DNA of 64,000 bases from Clostridia bacterium (GCA_017547755.1 JAFYOX010000094.1:1-64000); one strand, 5' to 3'; counted from the first letter of the stretch, positions 42,322 through 50,871 are shown. Numbers and translations: made by a program. The notes: a model not told the origin generated them from the sequence alone.

Positions 42322-42933
42322 ATGCTGACAAAATTCAGAAAACTCTTTGAGTTTGTGACGGTTGGGTCATGTCTGCGGATACTCGCCGGGTGTCTGATCC
42401 TGACGTTCGGGGTATACAACATTCATTCCCTGTCCGGCGTGACGGAAGGCGGTATTCTTGGATTGATGCTCCTTCTCGACAATTTATTCGGACTTTCCCC
42501 GGCGTGGACGAGCCTGATCCTGAACGCGCTGTGCTACTTTCTCGGATGGCGGACGCTGGGGAAGAAATTTCTCGTGAATTCCGCAATTTCCGCGCTCGCA
42601 TATTCGATTTTTTACGCAGTCCTCGAATGTTTCCCGCCGGTTTACCCGCAGATCGCGGAACATCCGCTTGCCGCCTCGATCCTCGGCGCAGTCTTCGTCG
42701 GCGTAGGTGTCGGGATCTGCGTCCGGGAAGAAAGCGCGCCGTCCGGCGACGATGCACTGGCACTCAGCCTGTCGAAGCTCACGGGTGCGGGAATCCAGTG
42801 GGTCTACCTCATCAGTGACCTCTCCGTCCTCACGCTGTCCCTGACGTATATCCCGCTCACGCGGATCCTGTATTCCCTGCTGACCGTCGTCCTGTCGGGA
42901 CAGATCATCGGCCGGATACAGAAAATCAAATAA
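42322..42933 (+). CDS. YitT-family membrane protein (short)
   Basis: This 203-residue protein (from ATG 42322) contains about five hydrophobic segments and the YitT motif GVYNIHSLSGVTEGGILGLMLLLDNLFGLSPAWTSLILNALCYFLGWRTLGKKFL. Full YitT proteins are about 280 residues with a C-terminal DUF2179 domain; here that soluble domain is missing, so it belongs to the short form. Function is unknown in the family. The start is uncertain: the frame is open back into repeat copy 8 and no good RBS is present. ATG 42322 falls just after the repeat. Confidence 0.75.
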   Translation: MLTKFRKLFEFVTVGSCLRILAGCLILTFGVYNIHSLSGVTEGGILGLMLLLDNLFGLSPAWTSLILNALCYFLGWRTLGKKFLVNSAISALAYSIFYAVLECFPPVYPQIAEHPLAASILGAVFVGVGVGICVREESAPSGDDALALSLSKLTGAGIQWVYLISDLSVLTLSLTYIPLTRILYSLLTVVLSGQIIGRIQKIK

Positions 42934-42944
42934 TTTCCCATCAA

Positions 42945-42976
42945 AAAAGGCTTCCTCAATCACAAGGAAGCCTTTT
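42945..42976 (+). terminator. intrinsic terminator of the YitT-type gene
   Basis: The stem AAAAGGCTTCCT / AGGAAGCCTTTT with an 8-base loop. Confidence 0.8.
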
Positions 42977-42994
42977 CCTATTCCCTTTCCCGGT

Positions 42995-43053
42995 CCAAAA
43001 AGGTTTTGGGGAGGGGTTCGGGGAGTACCTTTTCCTTAAAAAGGTACTCCCCG
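42995..43053 (-). repeat. dispersed palindromic repeat, copy 9
   Basis: Read on the minus strand: palindrome cggggagtaccttttt / aaaaggtactccccg (43019-43053), then aacccctccccaaaacctttttgg (42995-43018). The head is 15 bases past the stop of the first M42 gene. Head and tail have co-varied (CC/GG versions of the AAACTTT core). Confidence 0.8.
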
Positions 43054-43068
43054 ATAAACTCTATTCCA

Positions 43069-44046
43069 TTAATATTCCGCGTCGCAGAGAGCCATGGTGA
43101 GCTTGACGCTGTCTTCAACGTCTGCCATGTCGATGGTTTCTACGCTGGAGTGGATGTAGCGGGTCGGGATGGAGATACAGCCTGCGAGGCATCCCGCGCC
43201 GGTCTGCTGCATGGAGGAAGTGTCCGTGCCGCCGCCAGTGAGGATTTCGAACTGATGCTTGATCTTCTTGTCTTCCGCTTCCTTCTTCATGATTTCCACA
43301 AGACCGCGGTCGCAGACAACGCTGGAGTCCTTGATCTTGATCGCTGCGCCGCCGCCGAGCTTGACTGCCATCGGAGCCGCACCCTGGGTGTCGCCGGTCG
43401 CCGTTACGTCGAGCGCGATGCCGATGTCGGGCATGATCGCGTATGCCGCCGTCTTGGAACCGCGGCAGCCGACTTCTTCCTGTACGGTGAAGCAGAAGTA
43501 GATGTCGTTCTTCACATCAACGCCCTGCAGTCTCTTTGCCGCTTCGATCAGCACAACTGCGCCGATACGGTCGTCCATCGGACGTCCCGCAACACGGGTA
43601 CCTGCGAGCTTGACCACGTCGGAAACAACAGCGAAGGTTTCGCCGATCTTGACGCGGCGTTCTGCTTCCTTGCGGTTCTTTGCGCCGATATCAACGACGT
43701 GACCGCCGTTTGCGTCCGGAACGAGTACGCCGCGCAGACCGCTTTCAAATACAACGTAAGTGAAGGATGCGGAGGTGAAGTTGATGCCGCCGAGGGTATT
43801 GAAGCGGATGTAGCCGTTTTCTTCGATGAAGGTTACCATGAAACCGATTTCATCGATGTGCGCCGCAAACATGACCTTCTTCTTGTTTTCGCCCACACCT
43901 GCCTTGAACGCGATCAGATTGCCCATCGCGTCGGTATGGAGAGTGTCCACGTAGGGTGCGATTTCTTCTGCAATTACACCGACAACCGCTTCTTCACGAC
44001 CCGAAACGGAAACCGGCTTCAGAATCTTTTTGGTTAAGTTAAACAT
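43069..44046 (-). CDS. M42-family metallo-aminopeptidase (first of three)
   Basis: This 325-residue M42 peptidase retains the metal and catalytic motifs: MFAAHIDEIGFMVTFIEENGYIRF (His-X-Asp), GRPMDDRIGAVVLIEAA (bridging Asp), FCFTVQEEVGCRGSKTAAY (catalytic Glu pair), IALDVTATGDTQG and HSSVETIDMADV near the end. M42 enzymes form dodecameric tetrahedral shells that trim peptides; subtypes prefer Glu/Asp, Lys or hydrophobic N-termini. It is the last gene of a three-gene set on the minus strand (40-base gap upstream). Repeat copy 9 follows its stop. Confidence 0.93.
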   Translation of the reverse strand: MFNLTKKILKPVSVSGREEAVVGVIAEEIAPYVDTLHTDAMGNLIAFKAGVGENKKKVMFAAHIDEIGFMVTFIEENGYIRFNTLGGINFTSASFTYVVFESGLRGVLVPDANGGHVVDIGAKNRKEAERRVKIGETFAVVSDVVKLAGTRVAGRPMDDRIGAVVLIEAAKRLQGVDVKNDIYFCFTVQEEVGCRGSKTAAYAIMPDIGIALDVTATGDTQGAAPMAVKLGGGAAIKIKDSSVVCDRGLVEIMKKEAEDKKIKHQFEILTGGGTDTSSMQQTGAGCLAGCISIPTRYIHSSVETIDMADVEDSVKLTMALCDAEY

Positions 44047-44086
44047 AATGTTCTCCTGTTGTTTGTATATAATTCAGTTCGATGTC

Positions 44087-45190
44087 TTACTTCATTTCCA
44101 TCATTACCGCGTACGCGAGATCAAGAACGGCGATCATATCCGATTCCTTGACTACGTTCGATGCGGTGTGGATGTACTGGGTCGGTGTGGAGATAGCCGC
44201 ACACTTCGCGCCGACGCCCGCTTTATGGATGTAGCCCGCGTCGTTGCCGCCGGAAACGTAGCACTTCGGCTGTGCCGGAATGCCCCACTTCTTCGCGGTT
44301 GCGAGAACAAAATCGTAGGTTTCGCGGTCGTAAATGGTGCTGCGGTCCATGAAGGAGATGCAGCCGCCCATGCCCTGCTTGGCAACGCTGCCGTACTTTT
44401 CGCCCTTGGTCGCGTCAACCGCAGTCGCTTCGATCACGATACCCATGTCGGGCTGGATCTTGTTCGCCGCCGTCTGTGCACCGGAAGAACCGATTTCTTC
44501 ACGGACAGTGAAGCAGAAGTATACGTCGTACGGAAGCTTCACGTTTTCTTCGCGGAGTCTCTTCAGGAGCATGCAGAGAACGGTGCAGCCGAGACGGTCG
44601 TCGATCGCCTTGCCCTTGAGGTATGCGCCGTCGGGACCGAAACGGACAAAATCGGAACGGTAGGTACCGAAGTCACCGGGAGCAACCATCTTTTCCGCAT
44701 CTTCCTTGTTCTTTGCACCGATATCGATGTAGAGAGAATCAAAATTGCCGGAACCGCCGAGATGTGCCGGCTTTACGCCGAAATAACCCTTGTACTGCTT
44801 GGTTTCGTCGCCGACAGTAACGTTGCGGCCTGCGAGAGTCTTCGGGTCACGACCGGAAAGAGCCGCGATCTTGAGGTAGCCGTCGCCGTCGATGGACTTG
44901 ATCATGAAGCCGACTTCGTCCATGTGCGCCGCGAACATCAGCTTTTCGATTTCCGGCTTGCCTTCCTTGGTTACGGGTTCTTCGTCCGGATCGGCGGAAC
45001 GTACGCAGTCTTCCGCACGGCGGTAAACGGCGATCACGGTGCCGAGACGGTCGGAAGTCACTTCATCCGCGTAGGGAGCAATGAATTCCCTGATGATATC
45101 CGCAACATTGCCTTCGCAGCCGGACGGGCCGAACGCGAGGGAAAGTTCGCGGAGAAGTTCAGTGGGAGTGTAATTATCGTATTTGGACAT
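44087..45190 (-). CDS. M42-family metallo-aminopeptidase (second of three)
   Basis: This 367-residue M42 peptidase has motifs MFAAHMDEVGFMIKSIDGDGYLKI, GKAIDDRLGCTVLCMLL, FCFTVREEIGSSGAQTAANKIQPDMG and HTASNVVKESDMIAVLDL. It has an insert (about 70-85, SADPDEEPVTKEGKPEIEK) before the first metal His, which lengthens it relative to its neighbours. It overlaps the upstream M42 gene by one base (TGATG), so translation is coupled. The three sequences have clearly diverged (VQEEVG, VREEIG, LSSGEEVG), suggesting different substrate preference rather than recent duplication. Confidence 0.93.
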   Translation of the reverse strand: MSKYDNYTPTELLRELSLAFGPSGCEGNVADIIREFIAPYADEVTSDRLGTVIAVYRRAEDCVRSADPDEEPVTKEGKPEIEKLMFAAHMDEVGFMIKSIDGDGYLKIAALSGRDPKTLAGRNVTVGDETKQYKGYFGVKPAHLGGSGNFDSLYIDIGAKNKEDAEKMVAPGDFGTYRSDFVRFGPDGAYLKGKAIDDRLGCTVLCMLLKRLREENVKLPYDVYFCFTVREEIGSSGAQTAANKIQPDMGIVIEATAVDATKGEKYGSVAKQGMGGCISFMDRSTIYDRETYDFVLATAKKWGIPAQPKCYVSGGNDAGYIHKAGVGAKCAAISTPTQYIHTASNVVKESDMIAVLDLAYAVMMEMK

Positions 45191-46227
45191 CAGTTCATAC
45201 CCCCGATTTCTTTATCCTTCACGATTTCACCGATGAGCTTGCTGAATGCTTCGGCGTCGTCGAGACAGAGCGATTCGTTGAAAGAGTGCATATTTGCAAG
45301 CGGAATGCTGACAACGGCAACCGGAATACCCGCATTGACGCAGTAAACGCAGGAAGAGTTGGTACCGGTGGAGGTGGGTTCCACAACCTTCTTGTGCTTC
45401 ATTTCGAGCTTGTCCGCCAGAGCGATGATCTTCTTGGTGAGCTTGCGGTCGGTCACAGCGGAAAGGGAGATCATGGGACCTTCGCCGAACTTACCGCCTT
45501 CTTCTCCGGCAACCCCGGGAGTAAGAGCGAAGTTCACGTCGGTGATGATCGCAAGTTCCGGTTCGATGACGAATGCCGCACGTCCTGCACCGCCGCCGCC
45601 GACTTCTTCGCCGGAAGACAGGGTGATATAGACGTCAAACGCGAGTTCTTCAGCGGGAACAGCGTCGACCGCGCAGATGAGACCTGCCGCGCACGCCTTG
45701 TCGTCGAAGCCGCGTCCGGTGATGCGGTTGTTCGGGAGATCGTCGCCTTCGTTGTAGTAGCCGACGGGTGTTCCGAGAGGAACGAGTTTTTCCGCTTCTT
45801 CCTTGGTACGGCAGCCGATGTCAAGAAGGAGATCCTTCCATTCGGGCGTCTTGTTGTCCGTAGCAAGATGCGGTGCGAGGCACGCAAACACGCCGTAGAG
45901 CTTTCCGGACGGCGCGTAGACCCACATATCGGATGCGGGCAGAAGCTGACGGTCGATGCCGCCGACGGAAGTTACGCGAAGGTAGCCTTCGTCGGAAACG
46001 CCGGTAACGATCATGCCGACTTCGTCAAAATGCGCGTCGAGCATGATGCGGGGAGCATCCGGGTTTGCAGACTTCTTTACAAGGACGATATTCCGCGCAG
46101 GATCGCAGTACATATCGTCGAAACGGTCGCCGACGAGGGCTTTTACGTCCTCGAAGGCACTCCGTTCACAGCCGGGGATCGACATGATCCCGCACAGCTG
46201 CCGGAGCAGAGTTTTGTATTCGAGCAT
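45190..46227 (-). CDS. M42-family metallo-aminopeptidase (third of three)
   Basis: This 345-residue M42 peptidase is the promoter-proximal gene of the cluster. Motifs: RIMLDAHFDEVGMIVTGVSDEGYLRVTSVGGID, GRGFDDKACAAGLICAVDAVP, ITLSSGEEVGGGGAGRAAFVIEPELAI and NSSCVYCVNAGIPVAVVSIPLANMHSFNE. The last part differs from the other two, with HSFNE in place of HSSVE/HTASN, so specificity may differ. aacggaggaaact precedes ATG 46227. The upstream region holds the inverted REP pair and the RAYT gene; no clean promoter was located. Confidence 0.92.
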   Translation of the reverse strand: MLEYKTLLRQLCGIMSIPGCERSAFEDVKALVGDRFDDMYCDPARNIVLVKKSANPDAPRIMLDAHFDEVGMIVTGVSDEGYLRVTSVGGIDRQLLPASDMWVYAPSGKLYGVFACLAPHLATDNKTPEWKDLLLDIGCRTKEEAEKLVPLGTPVGYYNEGDDLPNNRITGRGFDDKACAAGLICAVDAVPAEELAFDVYITLSSGEEVGGGGAGRAAFVIEPELAIITDVNFALTPGVAGEEGGKFGEGPMISLSAVTDRKLTKKIIALADKLEMKHKKVVEPTSTGTNSSCVYCVNAGIPVAVVSIPLANMHSFNESLCLDDAEAFSKLIGEIVKDKEIGGMN

Positions 46228-46301
46228 AGTTTCCTCCGTTTATAAGGAATTGTTGATTCACAAACGAAATTTTTCCTGCTTCTTTATTTGATTTGAATTT
46301 T

Positions 46302-46434
46302 GTAGGGGCGATTCACGAATCGCCCGTTCAACAATTTGAAAACACAAAACCTCAGCAAACAAATCTCTCATTCAGATACATTCAATTTCGTTTATTTTAA
46401 TTTTTCAGACGGGCGATTCGTGAATCGCCCCTAC
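46302..46434. repeat. inverted pair of REP-like palindromes (REPIN-like)
   Basis: Two identical 26-base units, gtaggggcgattc...gcccgt at 46302-46327 and its exact reverse complement at 46409-46434, are separated by 81 bases. Each unit is itself a palindrome (gggcgattc / gaatcgccc). The pair lies 42 bases from the 3' end of a RAYT transposase gene. Inverted REP pairs beside such genes are called REPINs and are thought to be mobilised by the RAYT. Confidence 0.85.
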
Positions 46435-46475
46435 AATAATCGAACAAAATATCGTTTTTCAAAATTTACTGAAGG

Positions 46476-46976
46476 TCATTTGCAATACAGCATATCATAC
46501 TGCCATCTCTGGGGATTTTCTGCAATATAACGTGCTATTTTATTGTATTCCTCGCAATTTCTGATTATATGGTCATGATAATTTCTCTGCCAAACGCTTT
46601 GAACCGGAGAAATTTCATGTATTTTTTTAGAAACCTGCATTTTCAGATAACCGACTATGTTCGAGATCTGTGAACGCTTTGCGATACATTCCGCTTCATC
46701 GATATCGGACAGCCATATAATCATGTGCAGATGATTCGGCATGATCACATAATCTGTAATTTGAACGGATGGCCGCCATTCCGATATGCGATTAACATAA
46801 TCATCCAGAATTTCACCATACACTGTCAATTGACAGGTTATTCCCGTACGTCCATCTGCTATTTCAGAAAAAATATTTTGTCGATTAAAAGTACATATCG
46901 TGATAAAATACAGCCCGTTATGGCTATAATCATATCCTTCCAGCCGTAACGATTTTCTTTGCGGCAAATCCACCAT
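46476..46976 (-). CDS. REP-associated tyrosine transposase (RAYT, Y1/HUH type)
   Basis: This 166-residue Y1-type protein has the start RKSLRLEGYDYSHNGLYFITICTFNR, the HUH metal motif in DYVIMPNHLHMIIWL and a catalytic Tyr candidate in VWQRNYHDHIIRNCEEY. The ending YIAENPQRW is typical of RAYTs. These single-strand nucleases/transposases recognise REP hairpins. All key residues look intact, so it may be active. It starts 8 bases beyond the murD stop on the same strand, suggesting read-through expression from murD. It appears more AT-rich than its neighbours, which fits acquisition by transfer. Confidence 0.92.
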   Translation of the reverse strand: MVDLPQRKSLRLEGYDYSHNGLYFITICTFNRQNIFSEIADGRTGITCQLTVYGEILDDYVNRISEWRPSVQITDYVIMPNHLHMIIWLSDIDEAECIAKRSQISNIVGYLKMQVSKKIHEISPVQSVWQRNYHDHIIRNCEEYNKIARYIAENPQRWQYDMLYCK

Positions 46977-46983
46977 TGCCCCA

Positions 46984-48405
46984 TCAGAACGCCATCACGA
47001 GTTCCTTGAAATGACGTCCGCGGACCATAAAGTTCGGGAACGCGTCAAACGATGCCGCCGCGGGGGAAAGGATCACCGTATCCCCTGCCTTCGCCGCCGC
47101 ACGGGCGTCCGCCACAGCACCGTCGAATGAGGGATTCTTCACGATCTTCAGTCCCTTCGCCGCCGCATCGGCGTATCCGGGAGCCTCCGTCACCGCCGCA
47201 TAGACCTTTTCCATTGTCGCGCCGGTCAGAACGAGCGTATGCACCGTGGATGCAAACACCGTTTCCGCGAAAGGTGCGTAATCGAGATTTTTGTCCGATC
47301 CGCCGACGATCAGCACCACCGGACGGTCGTCCAGCGCAGACAGAGCCGCCGCCGTACGGGTGGGAGATGAGTCGATCGAACCGTTGATGTAGGTCACGCC
47401 GTCCAGTTCACGGACGAATTCCAGACGGTGTTCCACACCGCCGAACGTCTGCGCCACAGTACGTACGTCGTCGTACGAAACCTTTCCGTGGGTGACTGCG
47501 ATCGCCGTCATAAAATTCGCGGTATTGTGGATGCCGGGAAGACGGATATCGCTCCGCTTCATCACTTCACGCACGCCTTCGCCGGGGAAATCCGAATAGA
47601 TCACGCCGTCATCGAGCCAGACCGCGCTGTCGATGTCCCGGAGGATTCCGTCCGGAATGGGTGCCAGCGAGAAAAACGTGACGGGAGTGCCGGTCTTCTG
47701 CATTTCAAACGCCGCTTCCCGGGTGAGATCGTTGTCGTAATTGAGCACGGCGCGTCCGCATTTTGCGAGCAGACGCTTCTTCGCCCAGACGTACTCGTCC
47801 ATGTCCGTATGCCAGTTGAGATGGTTCGGGGACATATTCGTGATCGCCGCAACTTCTACGGGCGCATCGACCGTCATGAGCTGGAAACTCGAAAGTTCCA
47901 CGGCAACGACATCGTCCGCCGTGATTTTCGGATAGCGGTGCAGAAGCGGTTCGCCGATATTTCCTCCGAGGAAAACGTGTTCCTTTCCCAGTCCCGCTTC
48001 CAGAAGGAGCGAGGTAATCGTCGTGGTAGTCGTCTTGCCGTCGCTGCCGGTGATGGCATAGACCGGGCAGGGTTCAAGCGAAAGGAAGAGCTCCATTTCC
48101 GAGGTCAGAACCGAACCGTGCGCCACAGCGTCGGTCAGTTCCGGCAGATCGGGACGGATCCCGGGCGAACGGAAAACGAGATCCTCCCGTATGTCCGCGA
48201 GATACGCATCTCCGGTGATCAGTTCCGCGCCGAGCCCGCGCAGCTGTTCCGCCGCTTCGCCGAGCTCTTCGGGAGACTTTTTATCGCGCACGGTCAGCTT
48301 TGCCGCAGAAGGTGCCGCCGTTCCGGCAAGAGGCATATTGGATACCCCCGCGCCGAGCAGAGAGACGGACTTCCCGCGGAAGAGATCGTCAAGTGCTATT
48401 TTCAT
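46984..48405 (-). CDS. murD: UDP-N-acetylmuramoylalanine-D-glutamate ligase
   Basis: This 473-residue Mur ligase has N-terminal VSLLGAGVSNMPLA, ATP site AITGSDGKTTTTTITSLLLEAG, NMSPNHLNWHTDMDEYVWAKKRLL and the LPGIHNTANFMTAIAVTHG block, then VTYINGSIDSSPTRTAAALSALDDRPVVLIVGGSDKNLDY and ILSPAAASFDAFPNFMVRGRHFKELV. It adds D-glutamate to UDP-MurNAc-L-Ala in the cytosol. SPNHL replaces the more common SEDHLD. No other dcw-cluster genes are near. Start ATG 48405 has GGAG 6 bases upstream; the in-frame ATG at 48417 has none. Promoter at 48447-48475. Confidence 0.94.
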   Translation of the reverse strand: MKIALDDLFRGKSVSLLGAGVSNMPLAGTAAPSAAKLTVRDKKSPEELGEAAEQLRGLGAELITGDAYLADIREDLVFRSPGIRPDLPELTDAVAHGSVLTSEMELFLSLEPCPVYAITGSDGKTTTTTITSLLLEAGLGKEHVFLGGNIGEPLLHRYPKITADDVVAVELSSFQLMTVDAPVEVAAITNMSPNHLNWHTDMDEYVWAKKRLLAKCGRAVLNYDNDLTREAAFEMQKTGTPVTFFSLAPIPDGILRDIDSAVWLDDGVIYSDFPGEGVREVMKRSDIRLPGIHNTANFMTAIAVTHGKVSYDDVRTVAQTFGGVEHRLEFVRELDGVTYINGSIDSSPTRTAAALSALDDRPVVLIVGGSDKNLDYAPFAETVFASTVHTLVLTGATMEKVYAAVTEAPGYADAAAKGLKIVKNPSFDGAVADARAAAKAGDTVILSPAAASFDAFPNFMVRGRHFKELVMAF

Positions 48406-48446
48406 TGAAAACTCCATATACTTGTGTTGTCATGATACATATACAT

Positions 48447-48475
48447 ATTATATACCAACCTTCTCCGTTTGGCAA
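48447..48475 (-). promoter_or_regulatory. promoter of murD
   Basis: Minus-strand TTGCCA (48470-48475), a 17-base spacer and TATAAT (48447-48452). Confidence 0.7.
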
Positions 48476-48670
48476 TAGATTTCCGATGGTTTCGCACATT
48501 TGGTATAAGAAAAAACGTACGCCGGCGGCTCACACAATCCGATTGCGGCGCATATCCTGCCGACAAGGGGCTGCCGGAAAAATCGTGAAGGCATGTTTAA
48601 AAAACCGAAGTGCAGCCAATACTATGGATGTGAAGAGAGAAGTCTCAAAGAGAGAAAGGAATGAATCAAA

Positions 48671-49024
48671 TTGACCATCAGACGGGGCGATATCTATTAC
48701 GCGGACCTCAGTCCGGTCGTCGGAAGCGAACAGGGCGGCGTCCGTCCGGTCCTCATCGTGCAGAACGACGTCGGCAACAAGTACAGTCCGACCGTCATCG
48801 CGGCAGCCATCACCAGCCGCCTCGGAAAAGCCAAACTGCCCACCCACATCGACATATACGCCGATCAGGTCGGTCTCCAGAAGGATTCCGTGATCCTCCT
48901 CGAACAAGTACGTACCATCGACAAGCGCCGCCTCGGAGAAAAAATGGGTCACCTCGACCCCGCCACCATGACCGCCGTCAACAACGCCATCACCATCAGC
49001 CTCGGGCTGAATTCGGGGGAATGA
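48671..49024 (+). CDS. mazF: MazF/PemK-family mRNA endoribonuclease toxin
   Basis: This 117-residue protein matches EndoA/MazF closely: [78 protein letters not shown]. The conserved Arg and Thr/Ser residues for RNA cleavage are present. Family members cut short motifs in mRNA. The start is a TTG (48671), with agaaagga upstream at wide spacing. No MazE/EndoAI-like antitoxin precedes it: the 265 bases between it and the divergent murD hold no convincing CDS, although a short frame (from ATG 48622) overlaps the toxin start. Repeat copy 10 follows directly. Confidence 0.92.
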   Translation: MTIRRGDIYYADLSPVVGSEQGGVRPVLIVQNDVGNKYSPTVIAAAITSRLGKAKLPTHIDIYADQVGLQKDSVILLEQVRTIDKRRLGEKMGHLDPATMTAVNNAITISLGLNSGE

Positions 49025-49031
49025 AATTTCT

Positions 49032-49124
49032 CGGGGAGGAAACTTTTTAAAAAAAGTTTCCTCCACGAACCCCACCTTCAAAAACTTTTAAACAAAATGG
49101 ATTAACAAAGAAAGTGCAGATTTG
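49032..49124 (+). repeat. dispersed palindromic repeat, copy 10
   Basis: A palindrome cggggaggaaacttttt / aaaaagtttcctccacg (49032-49067), tail aaccccaccttcaaaaactttta (49068-49090) and acaaagaaagtgcagat (49105-49121). The last 17 bases recur as an exact inverted copy in copy 11. Confidence 0.88.
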
Positions 49125-49169
49125 AAGTACAAAACCGCTGTAAAGTTTACGGACGGTTTGGTATTCCAG

Positions 49170-49278
49170 ATCTGCACTTTCTTTGTCATTTTTTATAGTT
49201 TGAAAGTTTTTGAAGAGGAGACCGGCTCCGACTTGCAAACAAGTCGGGGAGGAACTTTTTTCAAAAAGTTCCTCCCCG
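49170..49278 (-). repeat. dispersed palindromic repeat, copy 11 (with inserted hairpin)
   Basis: Read on the minus strand: head ccggggaggaactttttg / aaaaaagttcctccccg (49245-49278), an extra hairpin cgacttg / caagtcg (49229-49246), tail tcttcaaaaactttcaaacta and acaaagaaagtgcagat (49170-49186). It faces copy 10 tail to tail between convergent genes. Confidence 0.85.
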
Positions 49279-49292
49279 GCAACTATATTTGA

Positions 49293-50804
49293 TTAACCTT
49301 CGTAACCGTAGAAGGTCTTGAGTTTGTCGAGGGACTTCTTGAGGGCCTTTTCGATCTTGGCGTACTTGGAAGCGAAGTTGGTGTCGCCTGCCTGAAGGAG
49401 GTCACGGAAGAAGTAGGGCAGACGCTGGAACTGCTGTTCGCCGAAGAGGAACGCGAAGTCGAAGTTACGGCCGGCGAGGACGAGGTCTACCATGTTTGCG
49501 GTGTCGCGGTCGGAGGAATACTTACCCTTGAGGGCAACGTTATAGTATTCCGGGAATACAGTTCTCCAGCTTTCCGCTGCGAGCGCTTCGGTGACAACAC
49601 CGAGGAATTCGAGAGAATCGTCGGTCTTGGTGAGCGGGATACCGATCACGGTGTACTGGTCACGTGCGTTGGTCAGGTACTGTTCCTGCGCTTCGTCCCA
49701 CTTCGGATAAGGAACGATACCATAGGTTGCATCCATGTGGCGGTATTCGGTGAATGCGTCGTTGAAGATGGACGGAACCATCACAACCTGGTTGTTTACG
49801 AACATGGTTACTTCGTATTCTGCAGAAGCAACGCCGGCGCTGGAACCAAGTGCACCGTCGGTATTGTAGTGGAAGTTATAGATCTTTTCGAGAGCCGCAA
49901 CGGTCTTGTCGGTCATGATAGCAGCCTGCGGGAAGCCTTCTTCGTCCTTGGTGGAGATCGGCTGGTCGAACGCTGCAAGCCATGCGTCGGCAGAGATTCC
50001 CGGCCATGCCGCGTAACCGTAGGTGTCACCGTTGTCGCGTACGCCGTCACCGTTTTCATCCACATAAATGGAGGAAGTCAGTTCGATCATCTTGTCGATC
50101 GTCCAGGTGCCTTCGTAAACGAGACTGTACAGGGTTTCTGCCTTGATGCCGAAGTTTTCCGCAACTTCCATATTGAAGAACATTGCGTAAGTGTTCAGCA
50201 GAGAGGAGATGTTGATGTCACCGGTCGCGGTGTAGAGGATGCCGTTGATGGTATTCTGGGTGTTTGCGAGGCTGTTCCACCACGGCTGGGTGAAGTCCAC
50301 GTTCGGAACGTCGTACCAGTTGCGGTAGGAGCCGGTTCCGATGGGGGTGTATGCCTTGTATGCAACGTGGGTCGCCACTTCAAATGCGTCCGTACCGGAA
50401 GCATTAAGGTTCTGCACTTCGGTGATGACCGCAGAGGTGCTTGCAAAATTGAGCGTTTCGATCTTGGTGTTGAAACGTTCTTCGATCTTGAGGTTACGGT
50501 TGTATACGGCGTCGTTGGTGGATTCGCCGGTCAGTTCTTCCGCATAGAATTCGTAGGAGCTGCTTTCCGGCTGTGCCGCACGGTATACGAGACCGTCAAA
50601 ATTGTATTCGCCGAGACCGTCCTTGACGTCCGCACGGGTGGTTTCCGCCGCTTCGTCGGTCACTTCTTCCGCGGATGCGCCGGTATCTGCGGATACAGCG
50701 GCAGCGGTGGTTTCCTCTGCGGAGTCCGCGCTGTTTTCGGAGCAGGCGGTGAATGCCGAAAGAAGCATCAGCATCGCAAGGATCAGAGATAAGGTTTTCT
50801 TCAT
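49293..50804 (-). CDS. extracellular solute-binding lipoprotein (sugar ABC type)
   Basis: This 503-residue lipoprotein has signal peptide MKKTLSLILAMLMLLSAFTAC (lipobox Cys21). An acidic Ser/Thr/Ala/Glu linker (about 22-62) precedes a family 1-type binding protein body: NLKIEERFNTKIETLNF, QPWWNSLANTQNTINGILYTATGDINISSLL, YEGTWTIDKMIELTSSIYVDENGDGVRDNGDTYGYA (a calcium-binding-like loop) and YGIVPYPKWDEAQEQYLTNARDQYTVIGIPL. It should capture an oligosaccharide for an ABC importer, but no permease or ATPase gene adjoins, so it must share a remote transporter. Promoter at 50843-50871; repeat copy 11 follows its stop. Confidence 0.88.
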   Translation of the reverse strand: MKKTLSLILAMLMLLSAFTACSENSADSAEETTAAAVSADTGASAEEVTDEAAETTRADVKDGLGEYNFDGLVYRAAQPESSSYEFYAEELTGESTNDAVYNRNLKIEERFNTKIETLNFASTSAVITEVQNLNASGTDAFEVATHVAYKAYTPIGTGSYRNWYDVPNVDFTQPWWNSLANTQNTINGILYTATGDINISSLLNTYAMFFNMEVAENFGIKAETLYSLVYEGTWTIDKMIELTSSIYVDENGDGVRDNGDTYGYAAWPGISADAWLAAFDQPISTKDEEGFPQAAIMTDKTVAALEKIYNFHYNTDGALGSSAGVASAEYEVTMFVNNQVVMVPSIFNDAFTEYRHMDATYGIVPYPKWDEAQEQYLTNARDQYTVIGIPLTKTDDSLEFLGVVTEALAAESWRTVFPEYYNVALKGKYSSDRDTANMVDLVLAGRNFDFAFLFGEQQFQRLPYFFRDLLQAGDTNFASKYAKIEKALKKSLDKLKTFYGYEG

Positions 50805-50842
50805 CTGTACATATAATTCCTTTTCATTGATTTACGCACTAA

Positions 50843-50871
50843 ATGATATCATATCGCCATTCCGATTACAA
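50843..50871 (-). promoter_or_regulatory. promoter of the solute-binding lipoprotein
   Basis: Minus-strand TTGTAA (50866-50871), a 17-base spacer and TATCAT (50843-50848), with an overlapping TATGAT. Confidence 0.55.

Noticed and set aside
46302..46434. CRISPR array
   Set aside because: Only two units, in inverted orientation, with no spacer series and no cas genes; REP/REPIN structure explains them.
48300..48674. A plus-strand frame ending at the mazF start, considered as an antitoxin
   Set aside because: Most of it lies antisense to murD, it is strongly basic, and it resembles no MazE, CopG or EndoAI protein. The short 3' part has no RBS.
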